A stretch of 64,000 bases of DNA from Gammaproteobacteria bacterium (GTDB lineage Bacteria > Pseudomonadota > Gammaproteobacteria > Steroidobacterales > Steroidobacteraceae): positions 1 through 64,000 of the forward strand of contig VBMV01000052.1 in NCBI GenBank assembly GCA_005878835.1, read 5' to 3'. Below the pieces are notes generated by a model, which saw only the letters and a program-made list of their open reading frames with translations, did not search any database and was not told the DNA's origin. Of the stretch, positions 16,010 to 25,354 are shown in pieces; position 1 is the stretch's first letter, and each line of letters begins with the position of its first letter. Position numbers and translations under genes: made by a program.

Positions 16010-17335
16010 TTAGTATATCCGAAGCCACTGCAGCGCCGGCCCCACGGTGTACACGGAACCGCACACCACCACCCGATCTCCGGGGCGCGCCGCGGCGCGC
16101 GCCCGCTCACAGCCCGCGGCGACCGAGTCCGCGAGTGTCGTCTCGGCCGCGGGGCTCCCGAGGCGCTGCGCCAGCTGCGCCGCGCTGCCGCCGCGCGCAC
16201 CGGGCAGCGCGCACACGATCCAGTGGTCGATGAGGGCGCCGAGCGCCGACCCGATCGCCGCGGCGTCCTTGTCCGCCAGCACGCCGATGACGGCGAAGGT
16301 GCGTCCCGGCCCGCCCCCGCCGTGCCGCGCGCGCGGCAGCGCTCGCTCGCGCAGCTGCCGGGCGAGCACCTCGGCGGCGGGCTGGTTGTGCGCGATATCC
16401 AGAATCCACTCCACTTCGCCCGGCACCACCTGGAAGCGCCCGGCGAGGCGCACCGCGCGCAGCGCTGCGCCCACGGCGCGCTCATCGGGCCGCGCGAGCC
16501 GCTGGGTGAGCCGGCGGACCGCCGCGCGCGGCGCGTCCTCGGCTGTGAGCGCCTCGAGCGCGGCGATCGCCGTCGCCGCGTTGCGGTACTGGATGGCGCC
16601 AGCGAGGGCGGGCGGCGGCAGCTCGTGCAGCGACACCCCGAGCCCGTCGTAATCCCAGCGCTCGCCGCTCACCCGCCAGGTGAAATCCCGCTCCGCCACG
16701 AGCGCGCGCGCACCGAGCGCGGCGATGCTCGCAAACACGCTCGCGGGCATGTCCGGCGTGCCGAGCACCGCCGGCTTGCCCGGGCGGAAGATGCCGGCCT
16801 TCTCCGCGCCGATGAGCTCGAGCGTGTCGCCGAGCCAGTCGCGATGATCGAAGCCGACGGAGGCCAGCACGCCGACATCGGCCGCCACGAGATTGGTGGC
16901 GTCGAGGCGCCCGCCGAGCCCCACTTCCAGGACCGCGACGTCCACGGCCCGATGCGCGAAGATCAGCAGCGCCGCCAGCGTGTTGTATTCGAAGAAGGTG
17001 AGCGTGATCGCGCCGCGGGCCGCCTCGATGCGCTCGAACGCCCCGATGAGCTCCTGGTCGGCGACCTCGGCCCCGTTCACGCGGATGCGCTCGTTGTAGC
17101 GGATGAAGTGCGGCGAGGTGAACATGCCGGTGGAGGCCCCGAGAGCCGCGAGCAGCGCCGCCAGGTGCGCCACGGTGGAGCCCTTGCCGTTGGTGCCACC
17201 GACGGTCACCACCGCGAATGCCGGCTCGGCGATCCCGAGGGCGCGCGCGACCGCGGCGACGCGCGTGAGCTCCATGTCGATGCTCTTCGGATGCACCGAC
17301 TCCTGCAGCGTGAGCCACTCGGCGAGCGTGCGCAT
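16010..17335 (-). CDS. folC: Dihydrofolate synthase / folylpolyglutamate synthase
   Basis: 441-residue Mur-ligase-like enzyme that joins glutamate to dihydropteroate and then to folates. The ATP loop is VVTVGGTNGKGSTVAHL (about residues 42-58). The Mg-binding LEVGLGGRLDATN and the C-terminal ILDIAHNQPAAEVLARQL are also present, matching FolC. The N-terminal LTLQESVHPKSIDMELTR is the usual family opening. It sits 33 bases downstream of accD and ahead of dedD, as in Pseudomonas. Confidence 0.97.
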   Translation of the reverse strand: MRTLAEWLTLQESVHPKSIDMELTRVAAVARALGIAEPAFAVVTVGGTNGKGSTVAHLAALLAALGASTGMFTSPHFIRYNERIRVNGAEVADQELIGAFERIEAARGAITLTFFEYNTLAALLIFAHRAVDVAVLEVGLGGRLDATNLVAADVGVLASVGFDHRDWLGDTLELIGAEKAGIFRPGKPAVLGTPDMPASVFASIAALGARALVAERDFTWRVSGERWDYDGLGVSLHELPPPALAGAIQYRNAATAIAALEALTAEDAPRAAVRRLTQRLARPDERAVGAALRAVRLAGRFQVVPGEVEWILDIAHNQPAAEVLARQLRERALPRARHGGGGPGRTFAVIGVLADKDAAAIGSALGALIDHWIVCALPGARGGSAAQLAQRLGSPAAETTLADSVAAGCERARAAARPGDRVVVCGSVYTVGPALQWLRIY

Positions 17336-17368
17336 CGGACTTGCGGCTGCGGTGAGCGGCGCGCCCGT

Positions 17369-18232
17369 TCAGGCAGCGGCGCCCGGCAGCTTCAGCAGCA
17401 GCCGCAGCAGCGCCGCGATCTTATCGCGCATCTCGCGGCGGTCGACGATCATGTCGATGGCCCCGTGCTCGAGCAGGAATTCGCTGCGCTGGAAGCCCTC
17501 CGGCAGCGTCTCGCGCACGGTCTGCTGGATGACCCGCGGGCCTGCGAAGCCGATCAGGGCGCGCGGCTCGGCGAGATTGAGGTCACCGAGGAGCGCCAGA
17601 CTCGCCGACACGCCGCCGGTGGTCGGGTCGGTGAGCACGGAAATGAACGGCAGGTGCGCCTGCGCCAGGCGTGACAGCGCCGCCGCGGTCTTCGCCATCT
17701 GGAAAAGCGAATACAGCGCCTCCTGCATGCGCGCCCCGCCGCTGGCGGAGAAGCACACGAACGGCCGCCGCTCCTGGATGCAGTAATCCACGCCCCGCTT
17801 GAAGCGCTCGCCGACCACCGAGCCCATCGAGCCGCCGAGGAACTGGAATTCGAAGGCGCAGGCCACGATCGGCAACGCGTGCAGCGTGCCGGCGAGCACC
17901 ACCAGGGCATCACTCTCGCCGGTCGCTTTCTGCGCCTGGGTGAGCCGGTCGCGGTAGCGCTTGCTGTCGCGGAACTTGAGCGGATCCTCCGGCGAGATGG
18001 CGGCGCCGATTTCCGCGCTCGTGCCCGCATCGAGAAAGCGCTCCAGCCGGTCGCGCGCCCCCATGCGCATGTGATGGCCGCACTTGGGACAGACATACAG
18101 GTTGCGCTCCAGCTCGGCGCGGTACAGGACCGCATCGCACGCCGGGCACTTGATCCACAGGCCCTCCGGGACCGAGCGCGTGCGCCGCTCGGTCTTGATG
18201 CGGGAGGGCATGATCTTGTCGAACCAGGACAT
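17369..18232 (-). CDS. accD: Acetyl-CoA carboxylase carboxyltransferase beta subunit
   Basis: 287-residue subunit of the enzyme that makes malonyl-CoA for fatty acid synthesis. I use the ATG at 18232, giving [15 protein letters not shown], the typical start; an upstream start would add eleven residues. A four-Cys zinc ribbon follows ([14 protein letters not shown], then CPKCGHHM), then the carboxyltransferase core with [33 protein letters not shown] and [12 protein letters not shown]. The alpha subunit gene is elsewhere. It lies between truA and folC. Confidence 0.97.
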   Translation of the reverse strand: MSWFDKIMPSRIKTERRTRSVPEGLWIKCPACDAVLYRAELERNLYVCPKCGHHMRMGARDRLERFLDAGTSAEIGAAISPEDPLKFRDSKRYRDRLTQAQKATGESDALVVLAGTLHALPIVACAFEFQFLGGSMGSVVGERFKRGVDYCIQERRPFVCFSASGGARMQEALYSLFQMAKTAAALSRLAQAHLPFISVLTDPTTGGVSASLALLGDLNLAEPRALIGFAGPRVIQQTVRETLPEGFQRSEFLLEHGAIDMIVDRREMRDKIAALLRLLLKLPGAAA

Positions 18233-18272
18233 TCGGGCGTGAGCGTGCGGCGGTGAGGCCAAGGGGCGCCGA

Positions 18273-19103
18273 TCATAGCCGATCGGGCGCCGGCTCCTCG
18301 GGCGGGCATGCCGCCGGCAGGGCGAACGCCGCCGGCAGGGCGAACGCCGCCGGCAGGGCGAACGCCGCCGGATAGCGTACCGACACCAGATACAGCCCCG
18401 CGGCCGGGGCGGTGGCGGCGTTACGGGTGCGATCGCGCCCCTCGAGCACTTCGCGCGCCCAGGACGGCGGCGCGTCGGCCTTGCCGATGGCGATCAGGAG
18501 CCCGGCGATGTTGCGCATCATGTGGTGCAGGAAGGCATTGGCGGTCGCCTCGATGAGGACCCAGTCCCCGCGCCGCTCCACGCTCAGGCGCTCCATGCGG
18601 CGGATGGGCGAGCGGGCCTGGCATTCCGAGGAGCGGAAGGCGCTGAAGTCATGCTCGCCGAGCAGGGCGCGCGCGGCCTGCGCCATGCGCTCGTGATCGA
18701 GCGGCCGGTGGACCCAGGCCGCACGTTGCGCCAGCAGAGCCGAGCGGGCCAGTCGGTTCAGAATCAGATAGCGGTAGGTGCGCGCCTCGGCGCAGTAGCG
18801 CGCGTGGAAGTGCGCCGGCACCGCCGCCGCCCAGGACACACTCACGTTAGCCGGCAGTTCGCTGTTGGCGCCAAGAACCCAGCCGCGCGTGCTGCGGATC
18901 GCGCGCGTGTCGAAGTGCGCGACCTGCCCGTACGCGTGCACCCCCGCGTCGGTGCGCCCGGCGCACACCAGGGTGACCGGCTCGCCCGCAACGCGGCTCA
19001 GCGCGATCTGGGTGACGTGCTGGATGGTCGGCAGGCGCCCCTGCGCCTGCCAGCCTGCGTAGGCGGAGCCGTCGTACTCGATCCCGACGGCGATGCGGCT
19101 CAC
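18273..19103 (-). CDS. truA: tRNA pseudouridine(38-40) synthase
   Basis: 276-residue enzyme converting uridines 38-40 in the anticodon stem to pseudouridine. Start at GTG 19103 ([19 protein letters not shown]), the normal family beginning; longer frames are not needed. The catalytic Asp is residue 52 in [29 protein letters not shown] near residue 200 is also typical. The last 30 residues are a tandem repeat of FALPAA from an 18-base DNA repeat and are not part of the fold. The gene follows fimV by 63 bases. trpF, often found next to it, is absent. Confidence 0.96.
   Translation of the reverse strand: MSRIAVGIEYDGSAYAGWQAQGRLPTIQHVTQIALSRVAGEPVTLVCAGRTDAGVHAYGQVAHFDTRAIRSTRGWVLGANSELPANVSVSWAAAVPAHFHARYCAEARTYRYLILNRLARSALLAQRAAWVHRPLDHERMAQAARALLGEHDFSAFRSSECQARSPIRRMERLSVERRGDWVLIEATANAFLHHMMRNIAGLLIAIGKADAPPSWAREVLEGRDRTRNAATAPAAGLYLVSVRYPAAFALPAAFALPAAFALPAACPPEEPAPDRL
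18310..18371. repeat. 18-base tandem repeat in the truA 3' end
   Basis: GCCGCCGGCAGGGCGAAC is repeated perfectly at 18310-18327, 18328-18345 and 18346-18363, with a partial fourth copy to 18371. The period is a multiple of three, so the protein gains FALPAA units without a frameshift. Copy number is likely to vary between strains. Confidence 0.9.
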
Positions 19104-19166
19104 GCGCAATCCACCCGCAACGGCAAAGGCCTGCTGCAAGCGTCGCAGGCGCCTGCAGCCAAGCAA

Positions 19167-22142
19167 TTACCCCGGGAGCGACTCCATCAGACGCTGCGCT
19201 TCCTGTTTCTGCGCCGCCGAGCCTTCCGCGAGCACTTCCTCGAGAATGTTGCGCGCACCGTCCGGATCGCCCATGTCCATGTAGGCACGGGCCAGATCGA
19301 GTTTCGTGCCGACTTCGCTCATGGTCACCGGCTCGAGGTCCGGCAGCGCCAGGTCTTCCGAGGACAGCCTCTGCGTGGCCGCGAACTCGCTCTCCGGGAG
19401 CGACGCGGTGCCCACGTCGAGGTCCAGCCCTGCGCCGTTGGCGGCATGCGTTCCGGTGGACTCGCCGACGTCGAGGTCCACGTCCCCGCTGCGCACCGCC
19501 GGGTGCGTCCCGCTCGCATCCCCCAGGTCGACATCCACTTCCTGCGCGCCGAGCGCCGCGAGCCGCGAGGTCGCCGAGCTGTCCGCCATGGACGGGTTGG
19601 TTTGCGTGAGGCCCGCCTCGAGCTCGTCCTGATCGAATTGCCATGTTTCGGCGCCGCTCCCCTGACGGCGGCGCTGCTGCGCATCCTCCATGACGCGGCG
19701 CGAGTGATCGTCGAGGCCCGCGACCAGCGTCGGGGCGTCCGGAGTGGAAGCCGCCGCGAGGCCGGGCTGATCCACCGTGTCGACCTGGCCCACGTCCAGG
19801 CCCAGATCATCGATGGCCAGTTCCGCGGTCTGGTCGCTGCCGCCTTGCTTGAGCGCCGACTCGACTTTCTGCCGTATGGTGGGGAATTCTTGGGTGGTGG
19901 CGATCGTGGGCTGCTCCACGGTCGGACCCTCGTGCTCCCCGGTCGCGCCGGGGCTGCCGTCCTGGCGCATGCGCGCCGTCATCTGGCGCGTCGTGCCGGT
20001 GGTGCTGAGGAAAGCGTTCTCGAGCAGCGCGGCGTTGCGGTCGGTGACGTTGGTCGGCGACTCCGACCGGTCACCGAAGGCAGCGCCGAGGTCCAGATCC
20101 ACTCTCTCGGTCGCATCCCCCGCGGTCGTCTCGCCCGCCAGGTCGAAGTCGACGCGGCTCTGTCCGCCTTCCAGGTCGAGATCCACGCCGCCGGCCGTCG
20201 CACCGCTCACCGCCCCGGCACCCGAGAACAGCGGATCCTCGGGCGCGAGCTGCTTGCCCATGATGAGGATCTTCTCCCACTCCCCGGGCGCGGCCTCGCT
20301 GCGGGTGTCCGCCAGCTCGCGCGCCGCCTGCAGGAACTGATCCTTGTTGCCCCACACGAAGAATACTTCGAGCAGCTTCAGTCTCAGATCGCGGCGCGCG
20401 GGTTCGCGGGCGATGGCGATGCGGATCAGATCCGCGGCCTGGTCATACAGGCCGTACGCCATGTGGAAGTCAGCCTCCGCGAGCGGGTCGCCCTGGTCGA
20501 GGTTGATCGCCGTCTCGCTGCTGATCGTCTCATCGCTCGCAACGCGCCTCGCCGTGGCCGCCGCAGGCGCCGCTCCGGCCGGGAAGCGCGGCCGCTCGTG
20601 CGCCGCGGTTTCCTCCACCAGGAAATTGGGCTCGGGGCTTGCGGACTGCAGTGGCGCCTCCGCGGACGCAAAGCCGCGGCCGCCCGCGAAGGCCGTCTCC
20701 GAGGCCGCGCCCGTCAGGCGGCCGAGGGAATCGTCGAACTGCGCCGCGCGGCGCGCACGGATGATCCTGGACGCCGCAAACGCGACGAGCGCCACCAGCA
20801 GCAGCGCGATCGCCCACCAGTAGCCCAGGAGGGTGTCAACGAGTGAGCCACCGGCGGCGGGGAGAGCGGGCGTCGGAGCGTGCGCCGGCGCGGGCTCCGC
20901 GCTCAGCGGCGGTGGCGCTTCGGCGGGCGGGGACGGTTTCTCCTCGGCCACGGGCGGCGGGGCCGCCTGCGGTGGCGGAGCCTGCTCGGCAGGGGGCGGC
21001 GCGGCAGGGGCCGGCGCGGCCTTGGGTGGGGCTGCTTCGGCCGCGGGCGGCGCGACCGGGGCGGCGGGCGGCGGGGCCTGCTTGGCTGCCAGCTGCGCCT
21101 GCAGATGCGCCAGATCCGCGTTCTTCAGCTCCAGCAGCCGTTTGGATTCGGCGAGCTGCCCCTCCAGGTCGTGCACGCGGCTCTGGAGCTGCCCGACTTC
21201 CGCGCTCGGGGCGGCTCCGGGGGTGGCGCCTACGGAAGGCGACTCCGAAGGGGTCACCAGCTTCAACCGCCCGGGCCGCTCGCCCGAGGGCGCCGCCGGG
21301 GTACTGGTGCGCCACGCCGCGTACTGGCGGCGAATCTCCGCCGCCGCTTCGCTCGGCGACACCGCGGCCGCCTGCGCGGCGTCGGGGATACGCAGCACGG
21401 CACCGGAGTGCAGCACGTTCATGTTCTTTTCGAAGGCGCGCGGGTTCGCCTGGTAGATGGCCACCATGAAGCTGCGGGTGCGGGAAGTATTGGCGCCGGC
21501 GGCTGCCGCGTCGCTGGCGATGGCCGACAGGGTCTCGCCGCGCTGCACCACGTGCAGCGACTCACCGCCCCCCTCCCCGCCGGCGGCGCTCGCGCGTGTC
21601 GGGGGCGCGGCGCTCACTGCGCTCGATTCCGGCGCCGGCGCCGCAGGCGCCGGGTCGGCATCACGGGCGATCGCCCCTTCACGTGTGCCGGAGCCGGTCG
21701 CGGGTGCACTCACCGGTGCGCTCGCCACGGCCGAGCCGCCGGGGGTGTACACGGGCGGATCGAGCAGCATGGTGTATTCGCGCACCAGGTGCCCGCGCGA
21801 CCAGTTCACTTCCAGCAGCAGCGTAATAAAGGGCTCGGAAATCGCCTCCGTGGATTTGAGCTTGAGCATCTGGCGGCCGTCCGGCGCGCGCACTGTGCGC
21901 ACCTGGACGCCCGCGAGGTAGGCGGGCCAGTCGAGACCGTAGCGGGCGAAGGTCTCGCGTGAGGCAAGCTGCGCCTGTACGGTATTGGCTTCATCGGGCG
22001 CGACGTCGACGAGTTCGACTTCCGCGTCGAGCGGCGCATTGAGGGGCGAGAGGAGACGGATGTCTCCCAGACCCAAGGCAAGCGCCGCCGACGGCAAGGC
22101 CAGCAGCAATGCCAGCGCCCGGAGTGAGCGTTTGGCGACCAT
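19167..22142 (-). CDS. fimV: FimV-like pilus assembly / polar hub protein
   Basis: 991-residue inner-membrane protein. Start at ATG 22142 (MVAKRSLRALALLLALPSAA) gives a clean signal sequence. Domains in order: the FimV N-terminal domain LGLGDIRLLSPLNAPLDAEV; a LysM domain about residues 200-265 (LHVVQRGETLSAIA...LHSGAVLRIPD) for peptidoglycan binding; a coiled coil; a Pro/Ala-rich linker; one membrane segment (WWAIALLLVALVAFAAS); a long acidic cytoplasmic part rich in DLDLG-type repeats; and a C-terminal TPR-like FimV domain (LDLARAYMDMGDPDGARNIL). FimV organises type IV pili, twitching and cAMP signalling at the pole in Pseudomonas. The usg-fimV-truA order is conserved. Confidence 0.95.
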   Translation of the reverse strand: MVAKRSLRALALLLALPSAALALGLGDIRLLSPLNAPLDAEVELVDVAPDEANTVQAQLASRETFARYGLDWPAYLAGVQVRTVRAPDGRQMLKLKSTEAISEPFITLLLEVNWSRGHLVREYTMLLDPPVYTPGGSAVASAPVSAPATGSGTREGAIARDADPAPAAPAPESSAVSAAPPTRASAAGGEGGGESLHVVQRGETLSAIASDAAAAGANTSRTRSFMVAIYQANPRAFEKNMNVLHSGAVLRIPDAAQAAAVSPSEAAAEIRRQYAAWRTSTPAAPSGERPGRLKLVTPSESPSVGATPGAAPSAEVGQLQSRVHDLEGQLAESKRLLELKNADLAHLQAQLAAKQAPPPAAPVAPPAAEAAPPKAAPAPAAPPPAEQAPPPQAAPPPVAEEKPSPPAEAPPPLSAEPAPAHAPTPALPAAGGSLVDTLLGYWWAIALLLVALVAFAASRIIRARRAAQFDDSLGRLTGAASETAFAGGRGFASAEAPLQSASPEPNFLVEETAAHERPRFPAGAAPAAATARRVASDETISSETAINLDQGDPLAEADFHMAYGLYDQAADLIRIAIAREPARRDLRLKLLEVFFVWGNKDQFLQAARELADTRSEAAPGEWEKILIMGKQLAPEDPLFSGAGAVSGATAGGVDLDLEGGQSRVDFDLAGETTAGDATERVDLDLGAAFGDRSESPTNVTDRNAALLENAFLSTTGTTRQMTARMRQDGSPGATGEHEGPTVEQPTIATTQEFPTIRQKVESALKQGGSDQTAELAIDDLGLDVGQVDTVDQPGLAAASTPDAPTLVAGLDDHSRRVMEDAQQRRRQGSGAETWQFDQDELEAGLTQTNPSMADSSATSRLAALGAQEVDVDLGDASGTHPAVRSGDVDLDVGESTGTHAANGAGLDLDVGTASLPESEFAATQRLSSEDLALPDLEPVTMSEVGTKLDLARAYMDMGDPDGARNILEEVLAEGSAAQKQEAQRLMESLPG

Positions 22143-22160
22143 CAGGGCACCCCAAAAGGC

Positions 22161-22190
22161 ATTATTGGACCAAATGTCCTGTGAAAACAA
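22161..22190 (-). promoter_or_regulatory. Candidate sigma70 promoter of fimV
   Basis: On the minus strand TTGTTT (22190-22185) and AATAAT (22166-22161, five of six matches to the -10 consensus) are separated by 18 bases. They lie about 20 bases before the fimV start, in the only AT-rich spot of the usg-fimV gap. fimV could therefore be transcribed on its own as well as from upstream. Confidence 0.4.
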
Positions 22191-22241
22191 GAGGATGGGG
22201 CACAGGATGTGAGCCCCTCGCGAATCCCGCGGCAATATAAC

Positions 22242-23267
22242 TTAAATCGGGCGTTGCGCCCAAGCCTCGGCGATCTGCACGCTGTTCGTGGCGGCCCCTT
22301 TTCGTACATTATCCGCGACAATCCATAAGTTAAGTCCTCGATCAGGGGCGAGATATTCCCGGATTCTCCCGACATAAACTGTGTCGCGTTTCGCTGCCTC
22401 GGTAGCCGCCGCGGGGTATCCGCCCGCCACGCGCTCGTCCATGACGCTGACGCCGGGCGCTTTGCGCAGTAGTTCACGCGCCTGGGCGGCGCCGAGTGCG
22501 CGGCGCGTCTGCAGGTGCACCGCCTCGCCGTGTCCGTAGAACACCGGCACCCGCACCGCCGTGACATTCATGCGCAGCGCCGCGTCCCCGAGGATCTTGC
22601 GGGTCTGCCACACCAGCTGCATCTCCTCGCGCGTGTAGCCGTTGTCCTGGAGGGCGCCGATGTGGGGCACGCAGTTGAAGGCGATCTGCCCGCTGCGGGC
22701 ATCCGCGGCCACGGCCCCCTGGCCGCTGAGCGCGGCGATGGACTGGCGCGCCAGCTCCTCCACCGCCGCGCGACCCTCGCCCGACACCGACTGGTAGGTC
22801 GCCACGTCGATGCGCTCGATGCCGGCCACGTCTTGCAGGGGCTTGAGCACCAGCACCGTCTGGATGGCGCAGCCCTCGGGGCTCGCCACGATGCCGCGCT
22901 GACCGAAGCCCGCGAGGGCGTGCAGGTTCACCTCCGGCACCACCAGCGGCACGTCCTCCTGGTAGCGGAACTCGGAGCTGCTGTCGATGACGAGGCAGCC
23001 GGCCGCCACCGCCTTCGGCGCGTACTCGCGCGACACCTGCGCGCCGGCGCAGAACAGCGCCAGGTCGCAGTGCGCGAAATCGAAGTCCGCGAGCTCCTGC
23101 ACCGGATGGCTGCGCCCGCGGAAGCTCACGCTGCGCCCGAGGGAGCGGTTGCTGGCGAGCGCGTACAGTTGCGCGACCGGAAAGCCGCGCTCCTCGAGGA
23201 CCGTGATCAGGGTCTCGCCGATGAGGCCGGTGACGCCGATCACGGCAACTGCGAGCTGTCTGTCCAT
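22242..23267 (-). CDS. usg: Usg-1-like paralogue of aspartate-semialdehyde dehydrogenase
   Basis: 341-residue protein with a full ASADH fold: NADP-binding VIGVTGLIGETLITVLEERG at the N-terminus and VFYGHGEAVHLQTR in the C-terminal domain. The catalytic loop, however, reads VASPEGCAIQ where active enzymes have A-N-P-N-C-[ST]-T-I-Q. The nucleophile Cys position (132) is Gly, and a Cys sits one residue later. In Pseudomonas a catalytically uncertain ASADH paralogue (Usg) lies in this position ahead of fimV. I therefore call it Usg rather than Asd. If no other asd exists in the genome, the shifted Cys might be used instead. Confidence 0.75.
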   Translation of the reverse strand: MDRQLAVAVIGVTGLIGETLITVLEERGFPVAQLYALASNRSLGRSVSFRGRSHPVQELADFDFAHCDLALFCAGAQVSREYAPKAVAAGCLVIDSSSEFRYQEDVPLVVPEVNLHALAGFGQRGIVASPEGCAIQTVLVLKPLQDVAGIERIDVATYQSVSGEGRAAVEELARQSIAALSGQGAVAADARSGQIAFNCVPHIGALQDNGYTREEMQLVWQTRKILGDAALRMNVTAVRVPVFYGHGEAVHLQTRRALGAAQARELLRKAPGVSVMDERVAGGYPAAATEAAKRDTVYVGRIREYLAPDRGLNLWIVADNVRKGAATNSVQIAEAWAQRPI

Positions 23268-23288
23268 GCGCGTGAGGCGCCCGCCCGA

Positions 23289-24392
23289 TCAGCCGCGCGA
23301 GGCCGCGGCGATGTCCGGTGTCGCTGACTTCACGTCCGCGTTCTGCGCGCGCTGGCGCAGGTAGTGGTCCATGAGCACGATGGCGAGCATGGCCTCCGCG
23401 ATCGGCGTCGCCCGCAGGCCCACGCACGGGTCGTGGCGGCCCGTGGTCACGATCTCGACCGCATTGCCGTGAGTGTCGATGGTGCTGCCCGGCACCTGGA
23501 TACTGGAGGTGGGCTTGAGCGTGAGGTGCGCGATCACGTCCTGGCCGGAGGAGATGCCGCCCAGCACCCCGCCCGCATGGTTGCTGCGAAAGCCCGTGGG
23601 CGTGAGCTCGTCGCGGTGCTCGCTGCCGCGCTGCGCGGCGGCGCGCGTGCCGGCGCCGATCTCCACGGCCTTCACGGCGTTGATGCTCATGAGGGCGTGG
23701 GCAATGTCCGCGTCCAGCCGGTCGAACACCGGCTCACCCAGTCCCGCGGGCACCCCGCTCGCCACCACCGTGACGCGCGCGCCGATCGAATCCCCGGCGC
23801 CGCGCACCTTCCAGATCAGCTCCTCGAGCTCGGCGATGCGCGCCGGGTCCGGACAGAAGAACGGATTCTGGTAGGCGAAGGCGGGTTCCACCGGCTCGAG
23901 CGACAGCGAGCCGACCTGACTGAGGTACCCGTAGATGCGTACGCCGAGGCGCGCGGCGAGGTAGCGGCGCGCAATCGCGCCCGCGGCGGTGCGCATCACC
24001 GTCTCGCGCGCCGACGAGCGCCCGCCGCCGCGGTAGTCGCGCACGCCGTACTTCTGCTGGTAGGTGTAGTCGGCGTGTCCGGGTCGGAAGCGATCCTTGA
24101 TCTTGTCGTAGTCGCGCGAGCGCGCGTCGGTGTTATCGATGAGGATGCCGATCGGGGTGCCGGTCGTGCGGCCCTCGAACACGCCCGAGAGGATGCGCAC
24201 CTGGTCGGCTTCGCGGCGCTGACTGACGAAATGCGACGTGCCGCTGCGGCGGCGGTCGACATCCTGCTGCAGATCCGCCTCGCTCAGCGGCAGGCCCGGC
24301 GGGCAGCCGTCGACGATGCAGCCCATGGCCGGCCCGTGGCTCTCGCCGAAGGTGGTCACCGTGAACAGCCTGCCGATGGTGTTGCCGGACAT
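23289..24392 (-). CDS. aroC: Chorismate synthase
   Basis: 367-residue enzyme that makes chorismate from EPSP, the last shikimate step, using reduced FMN as cofactor. Signatures are clear: [20 protein letters not shown] at the N-terminus, [14 protein letters not shown], the [10 protein letters not shown] flavin/phosphate region, and GGISSGQDV near residue 270. Length is normal (E. coli 361). It follows prmB with a two-base gap, so prmB-aroC is one operon, the usual gammaproteobacterial arrangement. Confidence 0.98.
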   Translation of the reverse strand: MSGNTIGRLFTVTTFGESHGPAMGCIVDGCPPGLPLSEADLQQDVDRRRSGTSHFVSQRREADQVRILSGVFEGRTTGTPIGILIDNTDARSRDYDKIKDRFRPGHADYTYQQKYGVRDYRGGGRSSARETVMRTAAGAIARRYLAARLGVRIYGYLSQVGSLSLEPVEPAFAYQNPFFCPDPARIAELEELIWKVRGAGDSIGARVTVVASGVPAGLGEPVFDRLDADIAHALMSINAVKAVEIGAGTRAAAQRGSEHRDELTPTGFRSNHAGGVLGGISSGQDVIAHLTLKPTSSIQVPGSTIDTHGNAVEIVTTGRHDPCVGLRATPIAEAMLAIVLMDHYLRQRAQNADVKSATPDIAAASRG

Positions 24393-24394
24393 GT

Positions 24395-25354
24395 TTATTG
24401 GCTGAGAGTGGCCTGCGGCCCTTGCAGTTGCTCGCGCGAGAGCAGGAACACCCCGCCCCCGCCGCGCGCGAATTCAAGCCACACGAAGGGCAGGCGCCGG
24501 AATGCCCGTCGCACCGCGCGCTCGGTGTTGCCCACCTCGACGATGAGCACTCCGCGGGGCCGCAAATGCCGGCGCGCCTCCTGCAGGATGATCCGTACGG
24601 AGTCGAGCCCGGCGCTGCCGGCCGCGAGCGCCACGCGCGGCTCGTGCCGGTACTCCGGAGGCAGCCCGGCAAGCTCGCGCGCGCCCACGTAAGGCGGATT
24701 GGAGAGGATGATATCGTAGGTTGCGCGCCCGAGCGCGCGGAAGTGATCGGACTTCCTCAGCCGCACCCGGCGCGCGAGACGGTGACGGCGCACGTTGCGG
24801 CGCGCGACTTCGAGCGCGGCATCGGATATGTCGACCGCGTCGATGCGCGCACGCGGCAGGGCGCGGGCGCAGGCGATGGCGATGCAGCCAGAGCCGGTGC
24901 CGAGATCGAGCACCCGGCGCACGCGGCGCGCATCGATCCAGGGGCCAAAGCCGCGCTCGATGAGCTCGGCGATGGGCGAGCGCGGCACCAGCACGCGCGC
25001 GTCGACGTGCAGAGGCACACCCGCGAACCAGGCGACCCCGGTGAGGTAGGCAGCCGGAATGCGCTCCCTGATGCGCCGGGTCACGAGCGCGCGGGCGCGG
25101 GCCTGCGCCGTGCGCCCGACGCGCCGCCCGAGGCCAGGCGCGCCGCCGCCGGGCGGCAGGCGCACGGCGTGCAGCACCAGCGCCGCGGCCTCGTCCCAGG
25201 CGTTGTCGGTGCCGTGTCCGAAGTGCACGCGCGCGCGCGCGAGCCTGCCGGCGGCGCGCGCGATCAATGCGCGCAGCGTGACCGCGCGCCCGGTACGCCG
25301 CGCGCGGCCGCGTACGGCGCGCGTGGCGGTATGGAATAATTCCCTGGTGACCAT
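24395..25354 (-). CDS. prmB: Ribosomal protein uL3 N5-glutamine methyltransferase
   Basis: 319-residue SAM-dependent methyltransferase that modifies a glutamine of ribosomal protein uL3. Conserved parts are the N-terminal [19 protein letters not shown], the SAM motif [14 protein letters not shown], and the catalytic NPPY in [12 protein letters not shown]. The only ATG is at 25354, giving about 25 Arg-rich residues ahead of the normal family start; no ATG or GTG exists closer. The ATG region overlaps the start of the divergent SCO gene by eight bases, which is odd, so one of the two starts may be wrong. Confidence 0.93.
   Translation of the reverse strand: MVTRELFHTATRAVRGRARRTGRAVTLRALIARAAGRLARARVHFGHGTDNAWDEAAALVLHAVRLPPGGGAPGLGRRVGRTAQARARALVTRRIRERIPAAYLTGVAWFAGVPLHVDARVLVPRSPIAELIERGFGPWIDARRVRRVLDLGTGSGCIAIACARALPRARIDAVDISDAALEVARRNVRRHRLARRVRLRKSDHFRALGRATYDIILSNPPYVGARELAGLPPEYRHEPRVALAAGSAGLDSVRIILQEARRHLRPRGVLIVEVGNTERAVRRAFRRLPFVWLEFARGGGGVFLLSREQLQGPQATLSQ

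Noticed and set aside
18522-20846. Long plus-strand open frame of 774 codons opposite fimV and truA
   Set aside because: It is antisense to two clear genes with recognised domains; its translation is Arg/Ala/Gly-rich with no family motif. Such frames arise from the GC-rich third codon positions.
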